Assembly: GCF_013336795.1 (NCBI RefSeq)
Contig: NZ_JAAFZT010000003.1
Span: 90,132 to 154,131 of the forward strand
DNA length: 64,000 nucleotides
From: Alteripontixanthobacter muriae
Lineage (GTDB): Bacteria > Pseudomonadota > Alphaproteobacteria > Sphingomonadales > Sphingomonadaceae
Direction: 5' to 3'
Numbering within the stretch: the first letter of the stretch is position 1; each line of letters starts with the position of its first letter. Both the position numbers and the translations under genes were made by a program. Positions 40,886-51,468 of the stretch are shown one piece after another. The notes below the pieces were generated by a model. The model was not told the origin of the DNA, made no database searches, and saw only the letters and a program-made list of their open reading frames with translations.

Positions 40886-41629
40886 CTATCTGAGGCGCTT
40901 CACATACAATTGGTTGCCATTACGCTTTTCCAGCTTGAAATTGTCGCTCGCTGCCCGAACCAGTTCCGACAGTCTCTTGTACCCGTGGTTTCGGACATCG
41001 AAGCTGGACCTGTTGCCAGCGATCTGGCCCACTTCCTGCAGTTTGGCGAATCCGTCATCATCGCGTTTCGCGGCCTTCCATGCCGCCCCAAGCAAGTCGA
41101 TCAGATCCTGGTCAAGGCCACTATCATCGTCCTGCTGCTTGCCTGAAGGATCCCGCGCGGGCTGTTCCCGTTCGTCCCGGTTAACGGTACCGATTAACTT
41201 GTCGATATCGATGAAGCGGGTGCACGCGCTGGTAAAGGCCTCGGGTGCCTTGGCGCTTCCGAAGCCATAAACAAGCAGGCCGTCCTGCCGCAGGCGGGTG
41301 ACGAGCGGCGTGAAATCGCTGTCGCTGCTCATTATGCCGAAGCCATCGACTTTGCCTTGGTACAGAAGGTCGATGGCGTCGATCGTCATGGCCATGTCGG
41401 TGGCATTCTTGCCGCGCGTCATATCGAATTGCTGCTTGGGCTGGATGCCGAACTTGTGCGTCAGGTTGCCCCATTTCGACAGGGCCGGCTTCGAGAAATT
41501 GCCATAGGCACGGCGGATGTTCACCTGGCCCAGTTCGGCCATCACGGTCAGGACGGGATCGATTCCGTTAGGGTTGATGTTGTCGGCATCGATCAGCAAA
41601 GCTATGTTTTTCAGGTTCTCTTCGGGCAA
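40886..41629 (-). CDS. NYN-domain (LabA/DUF88) nuclease-like protein with C-terminal OST-HTH domain
   Basis: A 247-residue protein. Residues 8-150 are a PIN-like NYN domain: ALLIDADNI with the first Asp, MTRGKNATDMAMTIDAIDLLY and IMSSDSDFTPLVTRLR with the other acidic residues. Residues 175-245 resemble an OST-HTH/LOTUS RNA-binding domain (GYKRLSELVRAASDNF). Together they suggest an RNA nuclease; the target is unknown. The start appears to be a TTG at 41629 behind AAGGA, since the same frame is closed by a stop eight codons earlier without an ATG. Confidence 0.82.
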   Translation of the reverse strand: MPEENLKNIALLIDADNINPNGIDPVLTVMAELGQVNIRRAYGNFSKPALSKWGNLTHKFGIQPKQQFDMTRGKNATDMAMTIDAIDLLYQGKVDGFGIMSSDSDFTPLVTRLRQDGLLVYGFGSAKAPEAFTSACTRFIDIDKLIGTVNRDEREQPARDPSGKQQDDDSGLDQDLIDLLGAAWKAAKRDDDGFAKLQEVGQIAGNRSSFDVRNHGYKRLSELVRAASDNFKLEKRNGNQLYVKRLR

Positions 41630-41675
41630 TGCCGGGTCCTTCTTGTAGAGCTATCTCATTCAGGTGATCGCCTCG

Positions 41676-42353
41676 TCAAAGAGCGGGGGCGAATCTGCCG
41701 TCATTGTCCATCAAGTGCAGGATTCCATCGCTGATTGCGAAGAACGCTCCGCTCAGGCGAAGATCGCCCGCCTGCTCCTTCTGCTGCACATAGGGGAAGC
41801 TGCGAAGATTGTTCAGACTGACACGCACGCCCGCCAGTTCCATGGCCCGTTCCGCATCGCGACCCTCTGCACCATGTTCCCGCACCACTTCCTCCCGCGC
41901 CTCGTCGAGCAGCGCAATCCAGTCGGCGATGAAGCCGCCTTCGCCTTTTCCGCTCCCGCGCAATTCCTGCGTCAGGGCAGCGTGGCAACCGCCACAAAGC
42001 CCGTGACCGAGGACCACGATTTCTTTCACCTTCAGCACCTGCACGGCGAATTCGAGCGCTGCCGATACGCCATGGCGGCCAGGGGTGGTTTCATAGGGAG
42101 GAACCAGAGCAGCGACGTTGCGCACGGCGAAAATCTGCCCCGGGTCGACATCGAAAATCTGTGCCGGGTCGACCCTGCTGTCGGAGCAGGCGATGACCAT
42201 CACCCTCGGTTCCTGCCCTTCGCCGAGAGAGGCCCAGCGTTCGCGGTGAGGGGTCCAGCCCACATCGCGAAACCTGCGATAACCTTCGATCAATCCGCTG
42301 ATTTCAGGAGAGTGCGACTTTGCTGATTTGGAGTCTGTCATGGGCATTGTCAT
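41676..42353 (-). CDS. Beta-class carbonic anhydrase
   Basis: Zinc enzyme that interconverts CO2 and bicarbonate. The protein has about 225 residues. Zinc ligands are the Cys of ACSDSRVDP and the His and Cys of GHGLCGGC; the catalytic Asp-Arg pair is DSR. Several in-frame ATGs (42353, 42347, 42341) are possible starts. It is divergent from lipA with 44 bases between. Confidence 0.92.
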   Translation of the reverse strand: MTMPMTDSKSAKSHSPEISGLIEGYRRFRDVGWTPHRERWASLGEGQEPRVMVIACSDSRVDPAQIFDVDPGQIFAVRNVAALVPPYETTPGRHGVSAALEFAVQVLKVKEIVVLGHGLCGGCHAALTQELRGSGKGEGGFIADWIALLDEAREEVVREHGAEGRDAERAMELAGVRVSLNNLRSFPYVQQKEQAGDLRLSGAFFAISDGILHLMDNDGRFAPAL

Positions 42354-42397
42354 GCCGTGTCGATACAGGACTGGCAAGATCGTGCGCTGCGCACTAG

Positions 42398-43387
42398 ATG
42401 GGCCGCATGAATGATTTCTCCCCGACGACGCAGCCTGTGCCGCAGGACCGTGCGCCCCGCCAGCGCAAGCCCGACTGGATTCGCGTAAAGGCACCCACGA
42501 GCAAGGGGTTCCAGGAAACGCGCAAGCTGATGCGCGATCTCAACCTCAATACGGTATGCGAGGAAGCGGCTTGCCCGAACATTGGTGAATGCTGGACCAA
42601 GAAACATGCCACGGTGATGATCCTGGGCGATGTCTGCACACGCGCTTGCGCCTTTTGTAACGTAAAGACCGGCATGCCACGCATGGTCGACCCGCTGGAG
42701 CCGGAGCACACAGCTATTGCAGCGGCGAAGCTGGGTCTGGAACATATTGTCATCACCTCTGTCGATCGCGACGATCTGCCGGACGGCGGTGCGCACCAGT
42801 TCGTGAAGGTGATCAAGGCTCTGCGCCGCGAGACACCGGATACGACTATCGAGATCCTGACGCCCGATTTCCGCAACAAGATGCGTCCGGCGGTCGAAGC
42901 CATCTGTGAAGCCGGCCCCGATGTCTACAATCACAATCTGGAGACCGTACCGCGCCTTTATCCCACCATCAGGCCGGGCGCGCGATATTATGCTTCACTG
43001 CGCCTGCTGGAAGAAGTGAAGGCCCATGATCCGCTGATTTTCACGAAGTCCGGCATAATGCTGGGCCTTGGCGAACAGCGGCTGGAAGTTCATCAGGTGA
43101 TGGACGACATGCGCAGCGCCGATATCGACTTCATGACGATGGGCCAATATCTGCAGCCTACGCCCAAACATGCCAAGGTCGTGGATTTCGTCACTCCCAA
43201 GCAGTTCGACGCTTATGGCGCGATCGCGCGGGCGAAGGGGTTCCTGCAGGTCGCATCGAGCCCTCTGACCCGCTCGAGCTATCACGCGGGTGAAGACTTC
43301 GCGCAGATGCGAAGCGCCCGCGAAACGAAGCTGGCCAAGGCCGAAACCCGCGCTGCGGAGGCGGCGGCAGCGAAGGTTACAGGCTGA
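42398..43387 (+). CDS. lipA: Lipoyl synthase
   Basis: Radical-SAM enzyme that inserts sulfur into octanoylated lipoyl domains, here also relevant to PdhB. The protein has 329 residues. The auxiliary cluster cysteines are in [13 protein letters not shown] (about 50-62) and the SAM cluster in [10 protein letters not shown] (about 79-88). A further in-frame ATG lies at 42407. The stop overlaps the next start (TGATG). Confidence 0.96.
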   Translation: MGRMNDFSPTTQPVPQDRAPRQRKPDWIRVKAPTSKGFQETRKLMRDLNLNTVCEEAACPNIGECWTKKHATVMILGDVCTRACAFCNVKTGMPRMVDPLEPEHTAIAAAKLGLEHIVITSVDRDDLPDGGAHQFVKVIKALRRETPDTTIEILTPDFRNKMRPAVEAICEAGPDVYNHNLETVPRLYPTIRPGARYYASLRLLEEVKAHDPLIFTKSGIMLGLGEQRLEVHQVMDDMRSADIDFMTMGQYLQPTPKHAKVVDFVTPKQFDAYGAIARAKGFLQVASSPLTRSSYHAGEDFAQMRSARETKLAKAETRAAEAAAAKVTG

Positions 43388-43848
43388 TGCCGGGCATCAA
43401 GGAAAAGCGTGTTCTGCCGTATAGTTGCGAGCAGATGTTCGATCTCGTCGCAGATGTTGGGCACTACGAGGACTTTCTTCCCTGGGTGATCGCCACGCGC
43501 GTCCGGTCCGACAGCGACACTGAATTGACTGCCGATATGCTGGTCGGTTTCAAGGCGATTCGTGAGCGGTTCACATCGAAGGTCACGAAGGACAGGCCGC
43601 GCCGCATCGACGTTCATTACGTTGACGGTCCTTTGCGAGACCTCGACAACAGCTGGGTGTTCACTCCGCGCGATAATGGCGGATGCGAGATCGATTTCAA
43701 TGTCGACTTCGCGTTCAAGAACCGCGTGTTCGAAGCCTTGGCAGGGCAATATTTCGACCGTGCCTTTCGCAAGATGGTCACGGCATTCGAAGCACGCGCC
43801 GATGCGCTTTACGGCAGCAACAGTTCCAGCGCGACCAGCGTAGCCTGA
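43387..43848 (+). CDS. RatA/Coq10-family START-domain protein
   Basis: A 153-residue protein with the START-like lipid-binding fold of Coq10 and Rat[23 protein letters not shown] near the N-terminus, and a conserved [23 protein letters not shown] near residues 100-122. Coq10 binds ubiquinone; the RatA ribosome-toxin name comes from the E. coli homologue. A ubiquinone role is more likely in this lineage, by inference. It is coupled to lipA and runs 40 bases into the convergent cinA-like gene. Confidence 0.82.
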   Translation: MPGIKEKRVLPYSCEQMFDLVADVGHYEDFLPWVIATRVRSDSDTELTADMLVGFKAIRERFTSKVTKDRPRRIDVHYVDGPLRDLDNSWVFTPRDNGGCEIDFNVDFAFKNRVFEALAGQYFDRAFRKMVTAFEARADALYGSNSSSATSVA

Positions 43849-44312
43849 CGGCGAATTTCGGCGCGGTTGGCACCGTTCAGTTGCCGCAGCTCTCCCTCAG
43901 GCTCGGCTTCGGAGTTGCGCAACGCACGGGCAAATACAACGGTACCTACCGGCTTTAAAGCGGTCCCGCCGCCAGGCCCGGCAACACCGCTGATGGCCAC
44001 GGCCACATCGGCATTGCTGTGTCTGAGCGCGCCTTGCGCCATTGCCCAGACGCAGGCGATCGACACCGCGCCGAAGGTCTCGATAATATCGCTGGAGACA
44101 CCCAGAGATTCCATCTTGGCTTCGTTAGAATAGGTGACGAAGCCCCGGTCCAGCACGGCGGAAGATCCCGGTATCTCGGTCAGGGCGGAAGCGACGAGGC
44201 CGCCTGTACAGCTTTCCGCCAGCACGACTGTTCGCCCCTCGGCCCTGTTCGCCTCGATCACTCGCGCGGCCATGTCGGCGATCTCTTGCGGCAGGATGGT
44301 TTCAGCTGTCAT
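43809..44312 (-). CDS. CinA-family nicotinamide-nucleotide amidase
   Basis: A 167-residue single-domain CinA C-terminal protein (PncC type) that deamidates nicotinamide mononucleotide in NAD recycling. The motif [23 protein letters not shown] (about 24-46) with its Ser is typical. [17 protein letters not shown] lies near 108-124. The ATG at 44312 (MTAETIL) is taken; 31 upstream in-frame codons lack similarity. Its 3' end overlaps ratA. Confidence 0.88.
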   Translation of the reverse strand: MTAETILPQEIADMAARVIEANRAEGRTVVLAESCTGGLVASALTEIPGSSAVLDRGFVTYSNEAKMESLGVSSDIIETFGAVSIACVWAMAQGALRHSNADVAVAISGVAGPGGGTALKPVGTVVFARALRNSEAEPEGELRQLNGANRAEIRRQATLVALELLLP

Positions 44313-44340
44313 TCTGCCTGTTCTGCCAGATAGGGCGGCA

Positions 44341-45501
44341 TCAGCCAAGAACGACCGTTGCAGTTGCCTGTGCCGCCATACCTTCTTCGCGTCCGGTGAA
44401 GCCAAGCCGTTCGGTCGTTGTCGCCTTTACGCTGACCCGGTCTTCCGGCACCTCCAGCAGGCCTGCGAGCCTGCTCCGAATTGCCGAGCGATGCGGACCG
44501 ATTTTCGGCGCTTCGCAGATGATCGTCAGGTCGATGTTGCCGACCGAATATCCGGCCTCCGCCACCAGTCTGACAGCATGCTGCAGGAACCTGTCGGATG
44601 ACGCGCCTTTCCATTGCGGATCGCTCGGCGGAAAATGGCTGCCGATGTCGCCCTCGGCTACAGCGCCCAGCAGTGCATCGACAATCGCATGGATAGCCAC
44701 ATCGGCATCGCTATGGCCCGCCAGCCCGTGAGTATGCGGTATCCTGATCCCGCCGAGCCAGAGTTCTTCGCCTTCCGCAAGGCGGTGCACATCATAGCCC
44801 GAACCTACTCGCAAAGGCGGCAGTCCATCGGAAAAATCCTCGGCAAAGGTAATCTTTTTCAAGCGTTCGTCTCCTGCGACCAACGCGATCTCTCCACCCG
44901 CCGCCTGCAGAATCTGAGCATCATCCCCGGCGCCCAGATCAGCGGGAGCCGCACGATGAGCGGCAAGGATGGGACCGTAGCGGAACGCCTGCGGCGTCTG
45001 TACGCGGCGCACTGTTTCACGGTCGGCGGTACCCCACATCATGCCGCCCATCGTTATGACAAGGCTGTCGACGACGGGCAGAACGGGGATTACGCCATCG
45101 TGTCGGTCAAGTGCAGCGAGCAAGGCCTCGATTACTTCAACCGGCAGATCGGGCCGCGCGGCATCGTGGATCAGGACTTTGCCCGGGGAATCGTCGGCAA
45201 GAGCTTCCAGTCCCGCCGCTACCGATTGCTGCCTCAACGCGCCGCCCGGCACGAAGCGCAAATCGGCAAGTCCGGACAGTGCCTGCCTTGCGATGTCCTC
45301 GCCATCTGGTGGAATGACGACAATGATGGGCGAGGCGCCGCTGGCGATCAGACGCTCGATCGAATGTCGCAGCAGGGGTTTGCCGCGCCAGTTGGCGAAC
45401 TGCTTTGGCAAGCGCTGGCCTGCTCGCAGACCTTGCCCGGCCGCCACGACAATTGCCGCGAACGCTGTGCTGTCGGACGCTGCTTCTTTGATCTGGTTCA
45501 T
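44341..45501 (-). CDS. ispDF: Bifunctional IspD-IspF (MEP pathway)
   Basis: Fuses two non-adjacent steps of the MEP pathway to isoprenoids. Residues 1-228 are IspD (cytidylyltransferase: [28 protein letters not shown]). Residues 232-386 are IspF (MEcPP synthase: GSGYDVHRL with the Asp and His zinc ligands, [41 protein letters not shown]). The fusion is known in alphaproteobacteria. The ATG at 45501 is used over a TTG one codon earlier. It is divergent from dusB. Confidence 0.96.
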   Translation of the reverse strand: MNQIKEAASDSTAFAAIVVAAGQGLRAGQRLPKQFANWRGKPLLRHSIERLIASGASPIIVVIPPDGEDIARQALSGLADLRFVPGGALRQQSVAAGLEALADDSPGKVLIHDAARPDLPVEVIEALLAALDRHDGVIPVLPVVDSLVITMGGMMWGTADRETVRRVQTPQAFRYGPILAAHRAAPADLGAGDDAQILQAAGGEIALVAGDERLKKITFAEDFSDGLPPLRVGSGYDVHRLAEGEELWLGGIRIPHTHGLAGHSDADVAIHAIVDALLGAVAEGDIGSHFPPSDPQWKGASSDRFLQHAVRLVAEAGYSVGNIDLTIICEAPKIGPHRSAIRSRLAGLLEVPEDRVSVKATTTERLGFTGREEGMAAQATATVVLG

Positions 45502-45578
45502 CAACAGGCGGACCTAACTGCTTGCCCCAGTTCCCGCAATCCACTATGCGGCTGCCTAATAAACAGGCACCTGATTAC

Positions 45579-46595
45579 ATGACCGACATTTCCGCCCCTA
45601 TGGCCCCGAAGCCCATCGCCATCGGATCGATCACCATAGATTGTCCGGTCGTTCTCGCGCCCATGACGGGCGTGACGGACATGCCGTTTCGAACGCTGGT
45701 TCGCCGCTACGGTTCGGGCCTCAACGTGACCGAGATGATCGCCAGTCCGGCGATGATCCGCGAAACGCGGCAGTCGCTGCAGAAGGCTGCCTGGCATCCC
45801 GCTGAAGAACCGGTATCGGTCCAGCTTGCCGGATGTTCGCCCGGTGAAATGGCTGAAGCGGCCAAGCTGAACGAGGATCGCGGGGCGGCGATTATCGACA
45901 TCAACATGGGTTGTCCGGTCAAGAAGGTGGTGAATGGCGACGCGGGTAGTGCGCTCATGCGCGATCTGCCGCTGGCCGCCGAATTGATCAAGGCGACGGT
46001 GGAAGCGGTTTCGATTCCCGTGACGGTCAAGATGCGGATGGGTTGGGATCACCAGTCGCTGAATGCCCCCGAACTCGCCCATATCGCTGAAGATCTCGGT
46101 GCGAGGCTGATTACCGTTCATGGCCGAACGCGTTGCCAGATGTACAAGGGTCAGGCGGATTGGTCCTTCATCCGCAAGGTGAAGGACGCCGTGTCGGTTC
46201 CGGTAATCGCCAACGGCGACATCTGCGGTGTCGCAGACGCTGCGATTGCTCTCGCCCAATCCGGCGCCGATGGCGTGATGATCGGGCGGGGAGCCTATGG
46301 CAAGCCGTGGCTGCTGGGTCAGGTGATGCATTGGTGGTGTACAGGCGAAACCGTGCCCACGCCCAGCTTCGATGAACAATATCAGGTGCTTGTCGAACAT
46401 TACGGCGCCATTCTCGAACATTATGGCGAGGAAGTGGGCGTGAAGATCGCCCGCAAGCATCTTGGTTGGTATACCAAGGGGATGCATGGGTCGGCGGAGT
46501 TCCGCAATCACGCCAACTTCATTGACGATCCGAGGCAGGTTCTTGGTGAAATCGAACGTTTTTACGAACCGTTCCTGCGACGCCGTGCGGCGTGA
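45579..46595 (+). CDS. dusB: tRNA-dihydrouridine synthase DusB
   Basis: FMN-dependent reduction of tRNA uridines to dihydrouridine. The TIM-barrel protein has 338 residues from MTDISAP. The catalytic Cys is in [19 protein letters not shown] (about 108-126); IANGDI and [15 protein letters not shown] are the FMN phosphate blocks. The GTGA overlap couples it to ntrB, the usual alphaproteobacterial order. The frame is open for 19 codons upstream without similarity. Confidence 0.95.
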   Translation: MTDISAPMAPKPIAIGSITIDCPVVLAPMTGVTDMPFRTLVRRYGSGLNVTEMIASPAMIRETRQSLQKAAWHPAEEPVSVQLAGCSPGEMAEAAKLNEDRGAAIIDINMGCPVKKVVNGDAGSALMRDLPLAAELIKATVEAVSIPVTVKMRMGWDHQSLNAPELAHIAEDLGARLITVHGRTRCQMYKGQADWSFIRKVKDAVSVPVIANGDICGVADAAIALAQSGADGVMIGRGAYGKPWLLGQVMHWWCTGETVPTPSFDEQYQVLVEHYGAILEHYGEEVGVKIARKHLGWYTKGMHGSAEFRNHANFIDDPRQVLGEIERFYEPFLRRRAA

Positions 46596-47704
46596 CGGCC
46601 CCGGCTTCGCCAGCGCAGCCGGCTTGCGGAGCGGATAGCGACAAGCGACCGGATGCTGCCACCCAGATTGCGGGGATGAGCTTCGCCGTTATTCTGCTCA
46701 GGCCTGACCTGACAATAGCTGAACTCAACCCCGCGGCAGAAGAGATGTTGGGGCAGGGTGCATCCCGTCTGCTGGGTTTGCCACTACAGAGCGCGGTGAT
46801 CTTCGGTGAAGATGCGGTGCGCCGACGGGTCGAAAGCAGCGAGGTTTCCCTTACCGCCCGGCGCATTGCAGTAACGATCGGTTCCTCCACTCTGACGGTG
46901 AATATGACTATGTCACCGCTTCCGGCAGCCAATGGGTGGAAGGTGCTGACCTTGTCTGAATCCGGTTCGAAGCACGGCGGCAGTTCCGATGTGGTGGACC
47001 ATGCTGATACCCTTGTCCTGCAACGGGGCCCCTCGATCCTTGCTCACGAGATAAAGAACCCGTTGGCGGCGATCCGGGGGGCGGGACAGTTGCTTGCGCG
47101 AAAACTTTCTTCGGGAGATCAAACCCTCACCGATCTGATCTCGGAAGAGGTCGCGCGGATCGCCAGGCTGATTGATCGCATGCAGGCGCTTGGCAGCAGC
47201 CAGCGAGAACCGGTCGCCCGCTTCAACATGCATCTGCCCATCCGGTCTGCTCTGACCGCCGTTCGCTCGGCGGATATCAGCGGGTCAGCCATCATAGAGG
47301 AGTTCGATCCGTCCTTGCCTGATGTCTATGCTAGCCGCGACGCACTGCAGCAGGTCATAGTCAATCTCATGACGAACGCGCTGCACGCCTGCGCCGAGGC
47401 GAGGGAACCGCGCGTTACCGTTCGAACCCGCTTTGCGAGCGGGCTGTCCTATCAATCGCTCGAGTGCGGCAACTCGGTAAGTCTGCCGCTGGAAATAATC
47501 GTGGCCGATAACGGTCCCGGTGTTCCAGCAGGGATTGTCGACCAGATGTTCGAACCATTCGTCACTACGAAGCCCGGCGGGCAGGGCCTGGGCCTCCCAC
47601 TCGTCCGCAAGCTGCTGAACGACATGGGCGCAAGGATCGCCTATGCGCGAGATGAACGAGCAGGGGTGACGATTTTTCGCATCAATCTGGCAGTGGCGTC
47701 ATGA
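46592..47704 (+). CDS. ntrB: Nitrogen regulation sensor histidine kinase NtrB
   Basis: Cytosolic kinase that sets NtrC phosphorylation in response to nitrogen status through PII. The protein has 370 residues. A PAS domain spans about 25-120, the H box is [20 protein letters not shown] (about 149-168), the N box [15 protein letters not shown] (about 252-266), and the G boxes VADNGPGVP and [14 protein letters not shown]. The GTG start at 46592 overlaps the dusB stop; the stop overlaps ntrC (ATGA). Confidence 0.94.
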   Translation: MTAPASPAQPACGADSDKRPDAATQIAGMSFAVILLRPDLTIAELNPAAEEMLGQGASRLLGLPLQSAVIFGEDAVRRRVESSEVSLTARRIAVTIGSSTLTVNMTMSPLPAANGWKVLTLSESGSKHGGSSDVVDHADTLVLQRGPSILAHEIKNPLAAIRGAGQLLARKLSSGDQTLTDLISEEVARIARLIDRMQALGSSQREPVARFNMHLPIRSALTAVRSADISGSAIIEEFDPSLPDVYASRDALQQVIVNLMTNALHACAEAREPRVTVRTRFASGLSYQSLECGNSVSLPLEIIVADNGPGVPAGIVDQMFEPFVTTKPGGQGLGLPLVRKLLNDMGARIAYARDERAGVTIFRINLAVAS

Positions 47705-49125
47705 CGGCGGCAGCGGACCGGATATTGCTGGTTGAGGATGACCGGAGCATCGCCACCGTCATCAGCGAAGCCTTGAAGCAGGACGGCCATGTCGTGACCC
47801 ACTGCGCGGACATCGCCAGCAGGGACGAGGCGCTTGCGAATCCTGCATTCGGAGTGATGCTGACCGATTTGATACTTCCAGACGGGGATGGCATCACCAG
47901 CCTGAAAAGCGTGCAGGACAACAATCCCGATTTGCCGATCATAATTCTGTCGGCTCAGAATTCGCTGGATACCGCAGTTCGTGCAAGCGATGCCGGGGCG
48001 TTCGAATATTTTCCCAAGCCCTTCGACCTTGACGAATTGCTGCTCGCCGTGCGCCAGGCGCTGGATCGAAGTGGGCGAGCCTTGCCCGCTCCGTTGCCGT
48101 CATCGGCGAGCGCTTTGCCCCTGCATGGCCGCAGCCCGGCCATGCAGCACGTATTTCGCATGATCACGCGGGTCATGAACAATGACCTCACCGTACTGAT
48201 TCTGGGGGAAAGCGGCACCGGCAAGGAGCTTGTCGCGGAAGCCATTCATCAATTGGGTGCCCGCAAGACCGGGCCGTTTGTGGCCGTGAATACTGCCGCC
48301 ATTCCGGCGGATCTCATCGAAAGTGAACTGTTCGGGCACGAGAAAGGCGCGTTCACCGGCGCGATAACGCAGGCGATCGGCAAGTTTGAGCAGGCCAATG
48401 GCGGAACGCTTTTCCTGGATGAGATCGGTGATATGCCGCCGCAGGCGCAGACACGGCTCTTGCGAGCGTTGCAGTCCGGCCGGATCAGGCGCGTCGGTGG
48501 GCGCAACGACATCGCCGTCGACGTTCGCATCGTCGCGGCAACGAACCGCGACTTGACTCCTCTGATTGCGGAGGGGCTGTTCCGCGAAGATTTGTTCTAT
48601 CGCCTGAACGTAGTTCCCCTGCATCTGCCCCCCTTGCGGGACCGGTCCGACGACGTCGAGCCTCTCGCTTTGCATTTCCTGATGCAGGCGGAGGAGGAAG
48701 GCCTGCCGCGGCGAAGCTTCTCGCCCGAAGCGCTTGAAATAATGCGAGCAGGCGCGTGGCCCGGCAACGTTCGCGAATTGCGCAATACTGTCTTCCGCCT
48801 GGCACTACTTTCACGAGACACCCTGATCGGGGCCGACCTTGTCCGGCTGACGGTACATGCGCCGGAACAGAGCTCGGCTTCGGGAGCGGCGGATGGCTTG
48901 ACCGACATGCTGCGCCGTTGGATCGATCATCACCAGCCGTCCGATGGCTCGCTGTACCAGGAAGCGATCAGCGCGTTCGAGCGCCCGCTGTTCGAGCATG
49001 CCCTTTCGGTCTCGAAAGGGAACCAGCTGCAAGCCGCGCGGCTTCTCGGGATCAACCGGAATACGCTGAGAAAGCGGCTTGGTGAACTCGATATTGCCGC
49101 AGAGAAGTTCGCTCGGCGCGTTTGA
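47701..49125 (+). CDS. ntrC: Nitrogen regulation response regulator NtrC
   Basis: Sigma-54 activator of nitrogen-assimilation genes. The protein has 474 residues. The receiver domain holds the phosphorylated Asp56 (LTDLILPDGDG). The AAA+ domain has Walker A GESGTGKE, the sigma-54 loop GHEKGAFTGA and Walker B GGTLFLDEIGDMP. The C-terminal Fis-type helix-turn-helix reads QLQAARLLGINRNTLRKRL. All activator motifs are intact, unlike NtrX downstream. Confidence 0.96.
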   Translation: MTAAADRILLVEDDRSIATVISEALKQDGHVVTHCADIASRDEALANPAFGVMLTDLILPDGDGITSLKSVQDNNPDLPIIILSAQNSLDTAVRASDAGAFEYFPKPFDLDELLLAVRQALDRSGRALPAPLPSSASALPLHGRSPAMQHVFRMITRVMNNDLTVLILGESGTGKELVAEAIHQLGARKTGPFVAVNTAAIPADLIESELFGHEKGAFTGAITQAIGKFEQANGGTLFLDEIGDMPPQAQTRLLRALQSGRIRRVGGRNDIAVDVRIVAATNRDLTPLIAEGLFREDLFYRLNVVPLHLPPLRDRSDDVEPLALHFLMQAEEEGLPRRSFSPEALEIMRAGAWPGNVRELRNTVFRLALLSRDTLIGADLVRLTVHAPEQSSASGAADGLTDMLRRWIDHHQPSDGSLYQEAISAFERPLFEHALSVSKGNQLQAARLLGINRNTLRKRLGELDIAAEKFARRV

Positions 49126-49185
49126 TCTGCAGTTTGCAGATTAGCTCTTGCAAATATGCAACAGCTTAGTTGTAACCGCGCAACT
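49125..49185. promoter_or_regulatory. Three phased palindromes upstream of ntrY
   Basis: Between ntrC and ntrY lie ATCTGCA-GTT-TGCAGAT (49125-49141), TTGCA-AATA-TGCAA (49148-49161) and TTGTA-ACCG-CGCAA (49170-49183, extending to AGTTG/CAACT at 49168-49185). Their centres are 21.5 and 22 bases apart, two turns of the helix, so three dimers would sit on one DNA face. This is likely a regulator-binding array for ntrYX, perhaps for NtrC or NtrX; the binder is inferred. Confidence 0.55.
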
Positions 49186-49202
49186 ATGGTAAGCCAGACT
49201 GC

Positions 49203-51449
49203 ATGGTAGAAACGGATATGGCAATTGCCGCGACGGGAAGTGGTCGCCGCAGTTCGCGAATGTGGCGGCGCTTCACCGTCGCCTCGCGGCGGGCCAATCT
49301 GTATCTGCTGCTCGAAATCACCGCTCTGGTCGTGTTCTTGCTGATGGTGGGAACGACTTACCTCACCTTCACTAACGCGCCGCCCGATCGGCAGTTGCTG
49401 CCGGCCGGGCAGGTCGCGCTGCTCATGGTCGGCACCCTGCTGCCTGCGATGTCGCTGATGGTGCTGTTCGGTCGGCGCATGGCGATCCGCCGGGCAGGGG
49501 GCAGTACCGGCCGGTTGCACGTCAAGCTGGTGTTCTTCTTCTCGATCGTGGCGGCAGTCCCTACTCTGCTAGTCGCGGGTTTTGCGGCGGTCCTGTTTCA
49601 ATCGGGCGTGAATTTCTGGTTTTCGGACAATTCACGCCAATTGATGCAGAATGCGAATGCGCTGGCGCAGGGCTATTACGAACAGAACCAGCGTCAGGTC
49701 GCCAACCAGACCATCACGATGGCAGCCGACATCCGGTATTATCTCGAGCGCGGAACGCTCGCGGATCCGGACTTTGCCGATTTCTACGGCTTGCAGGTGC
49801 AGGGTCGTGAACTTAACGAATCCGCCATTCTCCAGCAGTTCACGAATGGCGAGGTACGCACGGCGGCCATCGTCGATCTGAGCGACGAAGAAGCGCCGCA
49901 GCGACTGCTGCGCGATCTGCTGACGAGTGCGGGCAGAGGCGAACAGGTCGCCGTTCAGGCCGATCCGACCAGGATAGCGGCACTGGTCCCGATCGATCCT
50001 GCAAGCGGAGTGTTTCTCTACAATGCTCGTAATAGCGAGGCGCTGGCTTTCAGCCAATGGGAACGCGCGCAAGCTGTCGTTGCGAACTACAGCCTTGTGA
50101 CAGACCGGGCGCGTGCGCTGCAACTGCGCTTCAATCTCGCGCTCTTCTTCGTCAGCCTGATGCTGCTTGCAATGGCAGTATGGTTCGCGCTGCGCTTTGC
50201 CGACCGGCAGGTCGAACCCTTGCGCGACCTCGTGGCGGCGGCACGGAAGGTAGGCGGCGGTAACTTCGCGCTTCGCCTGGAAGGGCGCACGGGCGCGGAC
50301 GAGATCGGCCTGCTGAACCGGGCATTCAATCGAATGACCGCGCAGCTGGAAAAACAGACGGACGCGCTGGTTGGCGCGAACCGGCAGCTAGCGGAACGGC
50401 GGACCTTTATCGAAGCCGTTCTGCAATCCGTCACCGCTGGCGTCATCTCCATCGACCATGACGGACAGATCCTGCTCATGAACGCGTCCGCGCGTAAGCT
50501 TTTGCTGAACGACGCCGTCACGCCGCCGACTACACTATTGCTGGACGATTTGGCGCCCCAGATGGTTGCCCTCACGATGGCGGGGCTCTCCAGCGGCATC
50601 GTCAGTTACAATCGTGCCGGGGAACTGCTGACCCTTGCCGTGAAGGTTGCGCCTGCCACGAACGGACATGTGATCACCTTCGAGGATATTACCCGGCAGT
50701 TGCTCGACCAGCGTCAGGCCGCATGGTCGGACGTCGCGCGCCGTATTGCGCATGAGATAAAGAACCCGCTGACCCCGATCCAACTCGCTACGGAGCGTTT
50801 GAAGCGCCGCTACCGAAATCAAATCGTTAATGACGGTGAATTGTTCGAGGAATTGACGGCAACTATCATCCGGCAAGTGGGTGACCTTCGCAAGATGGTC
50901 GATGAATTCTCCTCATTTGCCAGACTTCCGAAACCGAGCTTTCGCCAGGAGGACGCCCTCGATCTGATCCGGCAGGCCGTTTTCCTGCAGGAAGTCGCGC
51001 ATCCGGCAGTCAATTACCTGCTGGATGCCGATGTGGAGCAGGCCCACACCATAGCCTGCGACCGGCATCAGTTCGGACAGGCGATGACGAATGTTCTGAA
51101 GAATGCTGTCGAAGCGATCGAGGCGAGAGAATCAGCGGCAGATGTCGAATATCGCGGGCGAATTAAAATTGTCGCCGAGATGGAAGATGACCGCCTGTGC
51201 GTTTCGGTCGAGGACAATGGCATCGGCCTGCCGCAGGACCGCGAACGTATCGTGGAACCCTACATGACGACCCGGGAAAAAGGCACCGGGCTTGGCCTCG
51301 CGATCGTGAACAAGATCGTGGAAGAACATGGCGGGGAAATGACCTTTGCAGCCAGCGAGGGCGGCGGAACCCGGGTAACGATGCGTTTTGCACGCAATCC
51401 GGTGACATCGGAAAACATCGCCACGAGCAACAACGAAGCAGCGGAATAA
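49203..51449 (+). CDS. ntrY: Nitrogen/redox sensor histidine kinase NtrY
   Basis: Membrane kinase partner of NtrX. The protein has 748 residues. Four membrane segments lie at about 40-62, 75-90, 112-135 and 310-330, with a long periplasmic sensor domain between the last two. A HAMP (about 335-385), a PAS (about 405-500) and the kinase core follow: [21 protein letters not shown] (H box), then N box and G boxes EDNGIGLP and KGTGLGLAIVNKI. The NtrYX pair responds to nitrogen and redox cues in alphaproteobacteria. A palindrome array precedes the gene. Confidence 0.95.
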   Translation: MVETDMAIAATGSGRRSSRMWRRFTVASRRANLYLLLEITALVVFLLMVGTTYLTFTNAPPDRQLLPAGQVALLMVGTLLPAMSLMVLFGRRMAIRRAGGSTGRLHVKLVFFFSIVAAVPTLLVAGFAAVLFQSGVNFWFSDNSRQLMQNANALAQGYYEQNQRQVANQTITMAADIRYYLERGTLADPDFADFYGLQVQGRELNESAILQQFTNGEVRTAAIVDLSDEEAPQRLLRDLLTSAGRGEQVAVQADPTRIAALVPIDPASGVFLYNARNSEALAFSQWERAQAVVANYSLVTDRARALQLRFNLALFFVSLMLLAMAVWFALRFADRQVEPLRDLVAAARKVGGGNFALRLEGRTGADEIGLLNRAFNRMTAQLEKQTDALVGANRQLAERRTFIEAVLQSVTAGVISIDHDGQILLMNASARKLLLNDAVTPPTTLLLDDLAPQMVALTMAGLSSGIVSYNRAGELLTLAVKVAPATNGHVITFEDITRQLLDQRQAAWSDVARRIAHEIKNPLTPIQLATERLKRRYRNQIVNDGELFEELTATIIRQVGDLRKMVDEFSSFARLPKPSFRQEDALDLIRQAVFLQEVAHPAVNYLLDADVEQAHTIACDRHQFGQAMTNVLKNAVEAIEARESAADVEYRGRIKIVAEMEDDRLCVSVEDNGIGLPQDRERIVEPYMTTREKGTGLGLAIVNKIVEEHGGEMTFAASEGGGTRVTMRFARNPVTSENIATSNNEAAE

Positions 51450-51468
51450 TGGACAGAGAGGAGCACCA

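Noticed and set aside
49123..49203. A sigma-54 promoter before ntrY
   Set aside because: TTGC elements exist but the required GG at -24 with correct spacing to GC at -12 is absent.
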